A DNA stretch of 64,000 bases, from assembly GCA_030833445.1 (NCBI GenBank), contig JAURHD010000013.1:1-64000 (forward strand), given 5' to 3'. The notes under the pieces are model-generated. The model was not told the origin of the DNA. It did not search any database and was given only the letters and a program-made list of their open reading frames with translations. This DNA comes from Cephaloticoccus sp. (lineage in GTDB: Bacteria > Verrucomicrobiota > Verrucomicrobiia > Opitutales > Opitutaceae). Below are positions 17,067 through 26,269 of the stretch, one piece after another (within the stretch, counting starts at the first letter, position 1; the number at the start of each line of letters is the position of its first letter). Position numbers and translations under genes: made by a program.

Positions 17067-18362
17067 TCAGACGAGAATGCCGGCGATGGTCGCGGCCATG
17101 AAGCAGGCGAGACTGCCGCCGATGAGGGCCTTGACGCCGAGCTTGGCGAGGTTTTCGCGTTGGGCGGGGGCAATGGCGCCGATGCCGCCAATCTGGATGC
17201 CGATGCTCACGATGTTGGCAAAGCCGGCGAGGGCATAGGTCATGATCATCAGGTTGCGCGGATCGGTGTAGATCCCGGTGTCCTTGAGGCGGGCCAAATC
17301 GATGAAGGCGACGAATTCATTGAGCACGGTGCGGGTGCCGAGCAGCGCACCCGATTGGAGGAGGGCGTCATTGCTGATACCCATCAGCCACGCAACCGGG
17401 GCAAAAAACAACCCGAGGACAAATTCCAAGGAGAAGGACTGAAAGGTGCCGCCGGTCCAGGAAATCACCAGGGTATTGAGTCCGAGGGGATCTCCGATCC
17501 AGTGGCCGAGCACGTAGTTGACGAGGGCGACGAGGGCCACGAACACGATCAGCATGCCACCGACGTTGACGGCCAGTTTGATACCGTCGGTCGTGCCGAG
17601 GCAGATGGCGTCGAGCAGGTTGGCACCGATCTTCTCCTTGTTAACTTCCAGACTGGTGTCCACGGCCTCAGTTTGCGGCACGAGAATCTTGGCGAACATC
17701 AGCGCGGCGGGTGCCGAGATGACCGACTTGGTGATCAGGTGGGTAGCGAAAATGACCTGCTGCGCCGGATCGTTCCCGCCGAGGAAACTGATATACGCGA
17801 TGAGCACCGCGCCCGCGACGGTGGCCATGCCGCCGACCATGACACAGAGCAGTTCCGAGCGCGTCATGGTGTTGAGGTAAGGCTTGATCAACAACGGCGC
17901 CTCGGTCTGACCAAGAAACACGTTGGCCGAGGCACTGAGGGTCTCTGGACCGGACAACCGCATGGTTTTGGTCATCACCCAAGCGAGGCACCAGACGATC
18001 TTTTGCAGGATGCCGAGGTAGTAGAGCGCAGAGGTAAAGGCGGAGAAAAAGATGATCGACGGCAGGATACTCAGGCCGAAGACCACGCCGTGTTTGCTTT
18101 GGTCGACCAGGGAACCGAAAAGAAATTTTACTCCTTCGCCGGTGAAGGCCAGCAGTTGCACAAAGAAGCTGCCGACCGCCTCTACTGCAAAGCGCACTGG
18201 TGGAGCGTAAATGACGAGGGCGGCGAAAACAAATTGAAGCAGCATGCCGATGCCAACGACCCGCCAGTTGATGGCGCGGCGGTTTTCACTGAGCAAGAGG
18301 GCGATACCGAGAAACGCCGCGACCCCCAGCAGGCCGCGGAAAAGGTGAGTGAGTTGCTCCAT
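17067..18362 (-). CDS. nupC: Concentrative nucleoside transporter (NupC/CNT family)
   Basis: A 431-residue inner-membrane protein with about eight to ten hydrophobic segments. CNT signatures: VFGLSILPSIIFFSAFTSALYYLGILQ, MRLSGPETLSASANVFLGQTEAPLLIKPYL (the GQTEAP nucleoside/sodium site), MTRSELLCVMVGGMATVAGAVLIAYI, ISAPAALMFAKI and MGISNDALLQSGALLGTRTVLNEFVAF. It imports nucleosides by proton or sodium symport. The start at 18362 places the first membrane helix near the N-terminus as in the family. It is divergent from the gamma-carbonic anhydrase gene with about 60 nt between starts. Confidence 0.94.
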   Translation of the reverse strand: MEQLTHLFRGLLGVAAFLGIALLLSENRRAINWRVVGIGMLLQFVFAALVIYAPPVRFAVEAVGSFFVQLLAFTGEGVKFLFGSLVDQSKHGVVFGLSILPSIIFFSAFTSALYYLGILQKIVWCLAWVMTKTMRLSGPETLSASANVFLGQTEAPLLIKPYLNTMTRSELLCVMVGGMATVAGAVLIAYISFLGGNDPAQQVIFATHLITKSVISAPAALMFAKILVPQTEAVDTSLEVNKEKIGANLLDAICLGTTDGIKLAVNVGGMLIVFVALVALVNYVLGHWIGDPLGLNTLVISWTGGTFQSFSLEFVLGLFFAPVAWLMGISNDALLQSGALLGTRTVLNEFVAFIDLARLKDTGIYTDPRNLMIMTYALAGFANIVSIGIQIGGIGAIAPAQRENLAKLGVKALIGGSLACFMAATIAGILV

Positions 18363-18424
18363 AATTCGGGGTGGGGTTAAGCAGGGAGCTTGCCGAAATG
18401 GTGATATCGCGCGAGAACCAAGTG

Positions 18425-18958
18425 ATGACCCATGCCGAACGTTTGCACCGCCATCTCGGTCGCACGCCTGATACCTCATCCGCCCTGTTTGTGGCCGCCA
18501 ATGCCACCATCAATGGCGACGTGGTGCTGGCTCCACAGAGCAGTGTTTTCTATGGAGCCGTGTTGCGGGGTGACATTCAAGAAATCCGGGTCGGGCAGGG
18601 CACTAACATTCAGGACAACGCCATTGTGCATTTGGCGGATGACTATGGGGCCTATATCGGCGCATGGTGCACGATCGGACATGCTGCCATTGTGCATGCC
18701 TGCACGATCGGCGACGAATGCCTGATCGGCATGGGTGCCACCATTTTGGACGGGGCGGTGATTGGCGACCGCTGCATCATCGGCGCAAATTCGCTGGTGC
18801 CTCAAGGCATGGTCGTGCCGGCCGGCTCGATGGTTTATGGTTCACCGGCGAAGGTGATCCGACCCTTGCGCGAGGATGAGATAGCCGGCCTCAAGCCCTG
18901 GGCGGAAAAATACGTCGAGGTGGCCAAGGCGCACGCGGCATTAGCCCGACGGACCTAG
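18425..18958 (+). CDS. Gamma-class carbonic anhydrase family protein (left-handed beta-helix)
   Basis: A 177-residue hexapeptide-repeat protein of the YrdA/PaaY/gamma-CA group. The repeats (VAANATINGDVVLAPQSSVFYGAVLRGD, GTNIQDNAIVHLAD, IGHAAIVHACTIGDECLIGMGATILDGAVIGD) carry the three candidate metal-binding histidines (VHLAD, IGHAA, VHACT). It could hydrate CO2 or be a metal-binding acyltransferase-like relative; sequence alone does not decide. The start at 18425 gives the usual length; ATG at 18401 with GGAG upstream is an alternative adding 8 residues. Confidence 0.87.
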   Translation: MTHAERLHRHLGRTPDTSSALFVAANATINGDVVLAPQSSVFYGAVLRGDIQEIRVGQGTNIQDNAIVHLADDYGAYIGAWCTIGHAAIVHACTIGDECLIGMGATILDGAVIGDRCIIGANSLVPQGMVVPAGSMVYGSPAKVIRPLREDEIAGLKPWAEKYVEVAKAHAALARRT

Positions 18959-19064
18959 TTACGGTCGGGGGGACGAATCTGCGTAGTCTTGGCCAATATC
19001 CGCCTAGTTCCGGGCTCACGCATATCGTATAGTAGCTGCCGAACCTCAAAGGAGAAATTATCCC

Positions 19065-19250
19065 ATGAAACCAAATGTTGGCTCAATTGATCGCGCGTTG
19101 CGCTTTATCGTCGGTGTCGCGGTGCTGGGTGCCGGATACTATTATCAGAGTTGGTGGGGCTTGGTCGGTATCGTGCCCTTGCTGACATCGGTATTTCGAA
19201 TTTGCCCGGCCTATATTCCGTTCGGTTTGAGCTCCTGCACCAAGAAATAG
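19065..19250 (+). CDS. Small DUF2892-type membrane protein
   Basis: A 61-residue protein with a clear Shine-Dalgarno (AAAGGAG) 9-10 nt before the ATG. It matches the DUF2892/YgaP-tail pattern: MKPNVGSIDRALRFIVGVAV, then a hydrophobic hairpin (two membrane segments, about 14-30 and 31-45) and a closing RICPAYIPFGLSSC that carries two cysteines. Its role is unknown; some relatives are fused to rhodanese domains. It converges on folA with 8 nt between. Confidence 0.85.
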   Translation: MKPNVGSIDRALRFIVGVAVLGAGYYYQSWWGLVGIVPLLTSVFRICPAYIPFGLSSCTKK

Positions 19251-19258
19251 GGCCTGGC

Positions 19259-19753
19259 TCAGGAGCGAATCCGTTCGAGGATCGAAAACGTGTAGCGGAA
19301 ATTCGCGTCGCGCGATTCGCGTGATTCGAGTTCGCGCCATGGCAGGTGGCGCCACTCCGGGAAATAGGTATCCCCGGGGATTTCGGCGTGCACGAGGGTA
19401 AGGTAGATGCGATCCGCCCGCTCCAGGGTTTCTTCATAGACGCGTTGTCCACCGCAGATCATGATCCGTCCCGGTAAGGTCTGCGCGAGGTTGAGCGCGG
19501 TATCGACGTTTTCAGCGATCAAGACGCCGGGTTGGGCCAAATCGCGATTACGCGTAATAACCACGGGCTGACGGCCATCCTGATACACCTTGGGCCACGT
19601 CTCGTAGCAGACGCGACCCAACACGACGGTCTGACCGGCGGTCATGGTATGAAAGTGGGCCATGTCTTCCGGAATGCTCCAAGGCAGTTTGCCGTCGCGC
19701 CCGATGACGCGGTTTTCGGCGCAGGCGACGATCAGGCTGAGCGGTTTGGTCAT
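19259..19753 (-). CDS. folA: Dihydrofolate reductase
   Basis: A 164-residue DHFR, the usual length. Reduces dihydrofolate to tetrahydrofolate with NADPH. Seen: SLIVACAENRVIGRDGKLPWSIPEDMAHF (Met20 loop and the catalytic acidic residue in PEDMAHF), VVLGRVCYETWP, and the NADPH phosphate loop MICGGQRVYEETL. It supplies folate one-carbon units used by methionine and pyrimidine/purine synthesis. No thyA is adjacent in the window. Confidence 0.95.
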   Translation of the reverse strand: MTKPLSLIVACAENRVIGRDGKLPWSIPEDMAHFHTMTAGQTVVLGRVCYETWPKVYQDGRQPVVITRNRDLAQPGVLIAENVDTALNLAQTLPGRIMICGGQRVYEETLERADRIYLTLVHAEIPGDTYFPEWRHLPWRELESRESRDANFRYTFSILERIRS

Positions 19754-19867
19754 GCAGACATCACAGTCACCCCGCCGGGTCTGTCAAAAATTACCAAAGT
19801 ATGGCATTTCCTTGGCTGGGGCTTCTCTGCGATTGCGCTCGTGCGGGAAACCTTGTGTCATTAATCC

Positions 19868-20959
19868 ATGCTAATCGGAGTTCCCCAAGAATTTAAGATT
19901 GGTGAAACACGTGTCTCCATGACGCCCAGTTTATGCCGGCGTTGTGTTTCCCTGGGCGCGCAGGTGCTCGTCGAAAAATCCGCCGGCAGCAGTGCTGGCT
20001 TCACCGACGAGGAGTATCGCTCCGCCGGTGCCACCATCACGAACAGTGCCCGCAAGGTGTGGCGCGACGCCGACATGATCCTCAAGGTCAAGGAGCCCTT
20101 GAAGGCTGAGTATGATTTGATGCGGCCGGGGCAGACGATTTTCACCTACCTGCATCTCGCCGCCGGACCGGAACTATCCAAGGTGCTTTTGAAGAAACGG
20201 ATTTTGGGAATCGCCTACGAAACCGTGGAAGGAACCGACGGTTCCTATCCTTTGCTTAAGCCGATGTCGCAAATCGCCGGCCGGCTCTCGATCCAGATCG
20301 GCGCGTATCGCCTGCAGTCGCAGCTCGGAGGATCCGGCGTGCTGTTGGGCGGAATTCCCGGGACGATGCCCGGCCATGTGGTCGTAATCGGCGCAGGTAA
20401 CTCCGGGGCGCATGCCGTGCAGATGGCAGTGGGGATGGGTGCGCGGGTGACGGTGCTCGATCTCGACATGCGCAAACTCGAAGCGCTCGACGCCGAGTAT
20501 CGCGGGCGGGTGGTTACCCTGATGTCCAATCCGGCCAATATCGAAGCCGAAGTGGCCGATGCGGATTTGTTGATCGGGGCGGTGCTGATACCCGCGGCGA
20601 AAGCACCCATTGTGGTCTCACGTAAGGTCGTCAAAAAGATGCGACCCGGCAGCGTGATCGTGGACATTGCGATTGATCAGGGCGGATGCATTGAAACGAT
20701 TCGTCCGACCTCACACGAAAAGCCGACTTACATGGAACACGGGGTGGTGCACTATGCCGTGCCGAACATGCCGGCCTTGGTCGGTCGCACCTCGACCATC
20801 GGGCTTACGCAGGCGACCGAACCCTTTGTGGCGTTGTTGGTGCAAAAAGGCATCGAACGCGCTTTGGCGGAGCACAAGGGCTTGGCCGCCGGGGTGAATA
20901 CCCGCAATGGCGTGATCACCTGCGATGCCGTGGCCAAGGCACTCGGCTACGCCAGTTGA
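19868..20959 (+). CDS. ald: Alanine dehydrogenase
   Basis: A 363-residue NAD-dependent enzyme interconverting alanine and pyruvate plus ammonia. Seen: MLIGVPQEFKIGETRVSMTP, the catalytic lysine and histidine regions LKVKEPL and FTYLHLAAG, the Rossmann loop VVIGAGNSGAHAVQMAVGMGARVTVLD, and HAVPNMPA-like HYAVPNMPALVGRTSTIGLTQAT. Length and motifs are those of Ald. The nearby GlnK/AmtB module elsewhere in the window shows other ammonia-handling genes but is not linked to it. Confidence 0.96.
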   Translation: MLIGVPQEFKIGETRVSMTPSLCRRCVSLGAQVLVEKSAGSSAGFTDEEYRSAGATITNSARKVWRDADMILKVKEPLKAEYDLMRPGQTIFTYLHLAAGPELSKVLLKKRILGIAYETVEGTDGSYPLLKPMSQIAGRLSIQIGAYRLQSQLGGSGVLLGGIPGTMPGHVVVIGAGNSGAHAVQMAVGMGARVTVLDLDMRKLEALDAEYRGRVVTLMSNPANIEAEVADADLLIGAVLIPAAKAPIVVSRKVVKKMRPGSVIVDIAIDQGGCIETIRPTSHEKPTYMEHGVVHYAVPNMPALVGRTSTIGLTQATEPFVALLVQKGIERALAEHKGLAAGVNTRNGVITCDAVAKALGYAS

Positions 20960-21003
20960 GTTTGTTGCTTGCTGAGCTCAGGTTGGTGGCGTCTGGTTTT
21001 CTC

Positions 21004-22509
21004 ATGCGGTTTTCGCGATATTTGCTGGCCGCCCTGTTGTGCATCAGCTGGGTCATGCTGCTGCCGGCAAAGAGCCGTTGGCTTACGACGGCCACCCCGC
21101 ACTTTGAGCTGATCAGCAGTGCTTCGGCCGGGAACTCCCGTGAAATTCTGGAGGACCTCGAACAATTGCATGCGGTATTGGAAACGGGCTTGAAACTGCC
21201 GCCGGGGCGCGAACCCAGGACCCGGGTGATCGCGTTTGGCAGTGCGCGGGAGTTTCGGAATTACAAACCAATGTTTAACGGCAAGGTGAAGGAGGATGTG
21301 CTGGGCTATTATACGGACGGCAAGGACTCCGCCTACATTGCCGTGCAACTTGGGTTTGCCGCTGATGGGGCCCGCCGGACGATCTTTCATGAATATCTTC
21401 ACCAAATCGCGGCGACGCGTGATTTGAAACTGCCGCTTTGGTTGAATGAGGGACTGGCGGAGTTTTATTCGACCTTTGAGATAATTAACGGGCGGGTGGT
21501 GCTGGGCACTCCGATTGAGGAGCACGTGAAATTTCTACGTCAGGTCAGCAAATTCAGCGTGGCTGATCTGGTGCGGATCAACCAGAGCTCGAGCGAATAC
21601 AACGAGGGTTTCCGCCAAGGGCTGTTTTACGCCCAGTCTTGGGCATTGGTCCATTATCTCCTATGCGCAAAATCGAAACTGGATTTGGCCGACGGCCTGT
21701 CACGTTACATGGCTTTGCAGCAGGATGAAGCCTTGAACGACCCCGCCCGTTTTGAACAAGCCTTTGGGCTGGACTACACGGCGATGGATAAGGAGCTCAA
21801 TCGCTACCTGAGGTTGGGTCGGTTTTACCTGTATAGCGGGGAAGTTGAAACGAGTCCCGTGGAGATACCCGAACTGCAACCGGCCAATCCGGCCTTGGTG
21901 CAGTGTGCCTTGATTGACTTGCAGTGGCGGGCCCGCCAAACGCCCGGTGCCACCTTGCGTTTGATCGAACTCGCCGAGGCCAATCCAACCTTGCCGCAAA
22001 TTCCCGAGGCGCTGGGCGCGATTGCGTGGCGGCAAAACCAATGGGAGATGGCCCTCAGCTATTGGCGCGTAGCGGCTCGCATGGGCAGCGACAATCCCTG
22101 GGTTTACACCCAGAAGGTGGAGCGCACCGTGCTGGATCTGCTCTATAATAAAAACCTCGATTACCGCTTGCCGCCTGAACTTGCAGATTCAATTCGGGCC
22201 GGCTTGCAGCGCGCCTTGCAATTGAGTCCGAATTTTGGCGAGGCCTATGAATTGTTGGCTCTGGCCGAGGCCTTCACGGCGCAACCCAATGTAGCGAATA
22301 TCAATTTGGTGCTGCGCAATGCGGGTAAGATTGCCAAACCGCATCGGTTGTTACTCGCCCTTGCCATCGTCCGCTGGCGAGTGGGTGACGAATCAGCTTG
22401 TCGGGAGTTACTCGATGTCATTCAGGCGGCGAGTGACGCCAAACCTGCGGTCAATCTACTTGCGGAAAAATTGTCCCGGCTGATCGATCCATCGATCAGT
22501 CGGGACTGA
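21004..22509 (+). CDS. Secreted HExxH (gluzincin-like) peptidase with TPR-like helices
   Basis: A 501-residue protein. A signal peptide (RFSRYLLAALLCISWVMLLPAKS) precedes a zinc-peptidase-type domain with FHEYLHQIAATRD (HExxH, about residue 125) and the downstream glutamate helix PLWLNEGLAEFYS, the arrangement of DUF1570-like gluzincins. The second half (about 270-500) is alpha-helical with TPR-like pattern (LGAIAWRQNQWEMALSYWRVAARMG, GEAYELLALAEAF). It probably acts in the periplasm; the substrate is unknown. The start at 21004 is chosen for the signal peptide; the 20956 alternative overlaps ald by 4 nt. Confidence 0.78.
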   Translation: MRFSRYLLAALLCISWVMLLPAKSRWLTTATPHFELISSASAGNSREILEDLEQLHAVLETGLKLPPGREPRTRVIAFGSAREFRNYKPMFNGKVKEDVLGYYTDGKDSAYIAVQLGFAADGARRTIFHEYLHQIAATRDLKLPLWLNEGLAEFYSTFEIINGRVVLGTPIEEHVKFLRQVSKFSVADLVRINQSSSEYNEGFRQGLFYAQSWALVHYLLCAKSKLDLADGLSRYMALQQDEALNDPARFEQAFGLDYTAMDKELNRYLRLGRFYLYSGEVETSPVEIPELQPANPALVQCALIDLQWRARQTPGATLRLIELAEANPTLPQIPEALGAIAWRQNQWEMALSYWRVAARMGSDNPWVYTQKVERTVLDLLYNKNLDYRLPPELADSIRAGLQRALQLSPNFGEAYELLALAEAFTAQPNVANINLVLRNAGKIAKPHRLLLALAIVRWRVGDESACRELLDVIQAASDAKPAVNLLAEKLSRLIDPSISRD

Positions 22510-22521
22510 TTAGGCAATACT

Positions 22522-23037
22522 TCAGGCCGCCACGATCTCGACCGAGGTCAGCTCGATGCGATCGATAGGGGTGCTCTTTTCGCCGCCACCCCCGCCTTGG
22601 GTGGGGACCGTGGCGATGCGCTCGAGCACATCGTCGCCGTCGACGAGTTCACCGAAGGCCGTGTATTGGCGGTCGAGAAACTTCGCGTCACCGTGGCAGA
22701 TGAAAAACTGGGAACCGGCGGAGTCAGGACTGGCCGAACGGGCCATCGAAATTACTCCGCGGACGTGGGACTTGGGATTGAACTCGGCCTTGATCTGGTA
22801 GCCGGGGCCACCGGTGCCGGGCATGCCCTTTTGTCCGGCCTTGGTGTTGGGGCAGCCGCCTTGGATCATGAAACCCTTGATGATACGGTGAAAGGCGGTG
22901 CCATTGTAGAAGCCTTCGCTGGCGAGCTTCTTGAAATTTGCGACCGTCTTGGGGGCGACGTCGGGCCAAAAGGCGATGGTCAGATCACCATAGGTGGTCT
23001 TGATGATGGCTTTCTCTGCGGAGGTTTCATTACTCAT
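22522..23037 (-). CDS. Peptidyl-prolyl cis-trans isomerase, cyclophilin type
   Basis: A 171-residue single-domain cyclophilin without signal peptide, so cytoplasmic. Active-site elements are visible: GTAFHRIIKGFMIQGGCPN (catalytic Arg, Phe, Met, Gln), SMARSASPDSAGSQFFICHGDAKFLDRQYTAFGELVDG. It accelerates proline isomerisation during folding. It stands 58 nt before the gmhA stop codon on the same strand, with no obvious functional link. Confidence 0.95.
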   Translation of the reverse strand: MSNETSAEKAIIKTTYGDLTIAFWPDVAPKTVANFKKLASEGFYNGTAFHRIIKGFMIQGGCPNTKAGQKGMPGTGGPGYQIKAEFNPKSHVRGVISMARSASPDSAGSQFFICHGDAKFLDRQYTAFGELVDGDDVLERIATVPTQGGGGGEKSTPIDRIELTSVEIVAA

Positions 23038-23095
23038 AAGGAACCAAGCGAACTCAGCCTCTGGTCATCCGCAAGAACCAAAAAATCGGCGCGAC

Positions 23096-23653
23096 TCAGG
23101 CGAACTCTCCGTCAATCAGTTCGCAGAAATGGTGAATCAGGAACAGGTGTGCTTCCTGACAAGCGGCGCCGCTTTCACTGGGCATGATGAGGTCGCAGGT
23201 GGCGAGACCGGCCGCCTTGCCACCGCCGCGGCCGAGAAAGGCTACGCTGCTGAGCCCGAGGGACTTGGCCTCGTGGAGGGCCGCTATGATGTTGGCGGAA
23301 TTGCCACTGGAAGTCAGGACGACCACGAGATCACCGGGATGGGCGAGACCCGCAATTTGCCGGGCAAAGACCTGGTCGTAGCCGTAGTCGTTGCCAATAC
23401 AGGTTACGAGGGAACCGTCGGCCGAGAGGGAGATGGCCGGGAGGGAGGCGCGATTCTTTTGATAGCGGCCGACCAGTTCGGTGGAAAAGTGCGCGGCCTC
23501 GGCTGCGCTACCCCCGTTGCCGCAGATCAGCAGCTTCTTATCATGCCGAAGGGTGTTGAGCATCAGGGCGGCGGCTTCATCGATGGCCGGACGGATGGAT
23601 GACAGGGCTTGCAGGGTGCGAACGGATTCGGCGAGCGACGCTTCAAAAGTCAT
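23096..23653 (-). CDS. gmhA: Phosphoheptose isomerase (SIS domain)
   Basis: A 185-residue SIS-domain protein. It would convert sedoheptulose 7-phosphate to D-glycero-D-manno-heptose 7-phosphate for the LPS core. Seen: LLICGNGGSAAEAAHFSTELVGRY, IGNDYGYDQVFARQI, VLTSSGNSANIIAAL and the C-terminal catalytic-type segment QEAHLFLIHHFCELID. DiaA-like SIS proteins are similar, but the glutamate/histidine set favours GmhA. The ATG at 23653 is supported by homology. The gene is divergent from recF across a 198-nt region full of heptamer repeats. Confidence 0.88.
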   Translation of the reverse strand: MTFEASLAESVRTLQALSSIRPAIDEAAALMLNTLRHDKKLLICGNGGSAAEAAHFSTELVGRYQKNRASLPAISLSADGSLVTCIGNDYGYDQVFARQIAGLAHPGDLVVVLTSSGNSANIIAALHEAKSLGLSSVAFLGRGGGKAAGLATCDLIMPSESGAACQEAHLFLIHHFCELIDGEFA

Positions 23654-23661
23654 GTCGGGAT

Positions 23662-23845
23662 AGTAGCTAACAGTGGGTAGTGGGTAGCGAGTAGAAAATC
23701 TGCGCTGAGGCGGGTCGTCAGGGCCAAACTTGCTCGCTACCCACTGCCTAATACTCACCCCTGTGGGACCGCGAGGAACGACCATTTTGCAGTGGCGCGC
23801 CCAGCATTTTCTACTCGCTACGGACTACTGGCTACCCGCTACTTT
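23662..23845. repeat. Heptamer repeat cluster with 16-bp inverted repeat
   Basis: Three tracts in the gmhA-recF divergent region read in 7-nt register. At 23662-23696: AGTAGCT, AACAGTG, GGTAGTG, GGTAGCG, AGTAGAA. Around 23733-23758: CGCTACC, CACTGCC, TAATACT. At about 23809-23843: TTCTACT, CGCTACG, GACTACT, GGCTACC, CGCTACT. The first and third form a perfect inverted repeat, GTAGCGAGTAGAAAAT (23684-23699) against 23806-23821. The same heptad style recurs at 38653-38687 and 40660-40687. Confidence 0.8.
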
Positions 23846-23851
23846 CCAGCC

Positions 23852-24955
23852 ATGCTTCTGCGCCAGCTCACCCTCCAGAATTTTCGCAACATCCCATGGG
23901 CGAAGCTGGCGCTGCAGGGGCGGCAGACCTTTTTGTTGGGTGCCAACGGCCAGGGAAAAACCAATTTGCTGGAAGCGGCGGGGTTTATCACCGCGTTGCG
24001 TTCGTTTCGCACGACGGATGCGAAACTGCTGATTGCCCGGGAAAAACGGGAGGCGGGACTGGTCTGCGTGGTGGATCACGAACAACGGGGCGAAACCGAG
24101 CTGACGATAAAACTCAAACCCGAGGGTCGCGAACTATGGTGCGACCGCGAGCGGGTCACCAAACTGGCGGATCATCTGGGGCGGTTTCCCACGGTGGTAT
24201 TTTCATCGCAGGACATGTTGTTGGTGCGCGGAGCCCCGGCGGCCCGGCGGCGGTGGTTGGACCTGACCCTGTCGGCCATGGATGCTGACTATCTGCGCAC
24301 GTTGCAGACTTACCACCGAGCCTTGGCCGGCCGCAACAGCCTGTTGAAACGCGGATCAACGGATGCGGAACTCAACGCCTTCGAACAACAGTTGGCCCCG
24401 GCGGCGGCGGATCTGGTGGTGCAACGGCGGGAGGGCATCCGTGAACTTGGGGCGCGGCTTAGTGGATATTATGCGCAACTGACCCCGGATGCCGAACCGG
24501 CAGGATTGCGTTATACGCCCAGTTTTGACGGGACCTCGACGTCCACATGGTTGGAACGTTGGATGCAGGGACGAGGCCGGGACAAGCAGTTGCGCGCGAC
24601 CATGAGTGGACCGCACCGCGATGATTTCGAATTCATGGTCCGTCAATTACCCGCGGCGGATTTCGCATCGGAAGGGCAGCAGCGTTCGTTGGTGCTCGCC
24701 CTGCGACTGGGGCAGGCGGCGTGGTTTCAGGCGCGTTCCGGAGTGAGACCCTTGCTGCTGGCTGATGATGTGCTGGGCGAACTCGATCCGGTGCGCCGCA
24801 GTCGGTTCTGGGCGGCCGTGGATCCTGCTTCGCAGATCATTGCCACGGGCACGACGGTGCCGGAGGCGGATCTGGGTGAGTGGCAGATTTTTTCGGTCGT
24901 CGCCGGTGAGTTTACCGGGAACAGTGGGCCGATGGAGACACCTGGCGATGCTTGA
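23852..24955 (+). CDS. recF: DNA replication and repair protein RecF
   Basis: A 367-residue SMC-like ATPase that loads RecA at single-strand gaps with RecO and RecR; a recO gene lies in this window. Seen: [18 protein letters not shown], Walker A GANGQGKT (30-37), [45 protein letters not shown], the ABC-type signature [16 protein letters not shown] and Walker [15 protein letters not shown]. The ATG at 23852 matches the family N-terminus. It overlaps the next gene by 8 nt, suggesting coupled translation. It is not next to dnaA/dnaN here. Confidence 0.95.
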   Translation: MLLRQLTLQNFRNIPWAKLALQGRQTFLLGANGQGKTNLLEAAGFITALRSFRTTDAKLLIAREKREAGLVCVVDHEQRGETELTIKLKPEGRELWCDRERVTKLADHLGRFPTVVFSSQDMLLVRGAPAARRRWLDLTLSAMDADYLRTLQTYHRALAGRNSLLKRGSTDAELNAFEQQLAPAAADLVVQRREGIRELGARLSGYYAQLTPDAEPAGLRYTPSFDGTSTSTWLERWMQGRGRDKQLRATMSGPHRDDFEFMVRQLPAADFASEGQQRSLVLALRLGQAAWFQARSGVRPLLLADDVLGELDPVRRSRFWAAVDPASQIIATGTTVPEADLGEWQIFSVVAGEFTGNSGPMETPGDA

Positions 24956-25700
24956 ACTTGAAACTTGGCAGTGGGTGCTGGCTGGACTCGGCGCCATGGC
25001 GGTCGGGGTGGCCAAGACCGGGATTGGCGGATTGGGCATGCTGGCCGTGGTGATTTTTGCGAATCTGTTGCCGGCCAAACAATCCGCCGGGTTTGTGCTG
25101 CCGATGTTGATCATGGCCGATATCGTGGCGGTGCTGACTTATCGCCGTCATGCGCAGTGGTCATTGTTGTGGCGGCTCTTTCCTTGGACGGCGCTGGGCG
25201 TGTTTCTTGGTTTCCTGACGATGGGCCGCATCAACAATCAGCAGGCCGGACTCTTGATCGGGATCATTGTGCTGGCATTGCTGGGTCTGCACATAGGCCG
25301 GCAGGCGAGGGTAAAGACCGAGGAGCCAGAACACGCTTGGTGGTTTGCCCCGGCGATCGGGGTGATGGCCGGCTTTACCACCTTGGTCGCCAATGCGGCC
25401 GGTCCGCTCATGGTGATTTATCTCCTCGCGATGCGGTTGCCCAAAATGGAATACATGGGCACGGGGGCGTGGTATTTTTTGCTGATGAACCTGTTCAAGG
25501 TGCCATTCATGATTCATCTGGGCTTGGTCTCGGCGGAAAGCTTTACCGGTAACCTCATGCTCTTGCCGGCGGTGCTCCTCGGCACTTTGATCGGCTGGTT
25601 GGTTCTACGTAAAATTAACCAAAAAGTTTTCGAAACCCTGGCCCTGCTCCTTTCGTTCGTGGCCGGTCTGAACCTACTCTACCAATCATGGCGCGGATGA
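24948..25700 (+). CDS. TauE/SafE-family membrane permease
   Basis: A 250-residue inner-membrane protein with about eight hydrophobic segments. TauE/SafE hallmarks include [54 protein letters not shown] in the first half and the mirrored [29 protein letters not shown] in the second. Relatives export or import sulfite, sulfoacetate and other anions; the substrate here is unknown. It starts inside the end of recF (8-nt overlap) and its TGA overlaps the ruvC ATG. Confidence 0.88.
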   Translation: MLELETWQWVLAGLGAMAVGVAKTGIGGLGMLAVVIFANLLPAKQSAGFVLPMLIMADIVAVLTYRRHAQWSLLWRLFPWTALGVFLGFLTMGRINNQQAGLLIGIIVLALLGLHIGRQARVKTEEPEHAWWFAPAIGVMAGFTTLVANAAGPLMVIYLLAMRLPKMEYMGTGAWYFLLMNLFKVPFMIHLGLVSAESFTGNLMLLPAVLLGTLIGWLVLRKINQKVFETLALLLSFVAGLNLLYQSWRG

Positions 25701-26269
25701 ACGTCAGGCAAATGTGGAAGGCCAAGCTAGAGGGCAAACCTGTGCCCGGAGCCAGCGCGGGTCCGGCGATCATCTTGGCCAAGCCGGCCTTTGCCGGCCA
25801 GGTGCTCGGGGTGGATCCAAGTTTGCGCGGGACGGGTCTGGCCCTGATTGAGTTTATACCCGGGCGGCAACCGGTGATGTTGCGTTGCCGGACGGTCAAG
25901 GTTGCGGCCAAATTTTCCATGCCGCATGCGCTGGGTGAAATTCACCGCGCAATCGCTTCCTTTCTGGATGATTTTCCGGTGAAGCATGTCGCCTTGGAGC
26001 AGACGATTTACGTGCAGAATTTTCAAACGGCCCAGATCCTCGGTGCGGCGCGGGGCGCGGCGATAGCGGCTGTCGCCTTGCGGGAGTTGCCGGTGTTTGA
26101 ATATGCCCCGCTGCGAGTGAAGCAGGCTGTGGTGGGGGCCGGTCGTGCGAGCAAGGAACAGATGGCCCGCACCGTTATGGGCATGCTCGGTCACGGTCGC
26201 GCCTTGGCGTTTGATGAAGCGGATGCCGCCGGCGTGGCGCTCTGCCACGCATTGACCTGGCGGGAGTAA
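25697..26269 (+). CDS. ruvC: Holliday junction endodeoxyribonuclease RuvC
   Basis: A 190-residue RNase H-fold nuclease resolving Holliday junctions. Acidic catalytic residues: D40 (VLGVDPSLRGTG), E101 (HVALEQTIYVQN) and the C-terminal DEADAAGVALCHAL. The family usually begins a few residues before the first Asp, so about 33 extra N-terminal residues ([17 protein letters not shown]...) are unusual. An ATGA overlap with the permease stop supports 25697; 25688 is the alternative. RuvA/RuvB are not in the window. The 3' end overlaps the convergent DUF1275 gene by 95 nt. Confidence 0.9.
   Translation: MNVRQMWKAKLEGKPVPGASAGPAIILAKPAFAGQVLGVDPSLRGTGLALIEFIPGRQPVMLRCRTVKVAAKFSMPHALGEIHRAIASFLDDFPVKHVALEQTIYVQNFQTAQILGAARGAAIAAVALRELPVFEYAPLRVKQAVVGAGRASKEQMARTVMGMLGHGRALAFDEADAAGVALCHALTWRE

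Noticed and set aside
17160-18380. Long plus-strand open frame of about 400 codons opposite nupC
   Set aside because: Antisense frame caused by GC-rich third positions; its translation is low in hydrophobic pattern and lacks any family, while the minus strand encodes a clear CNT transporter.
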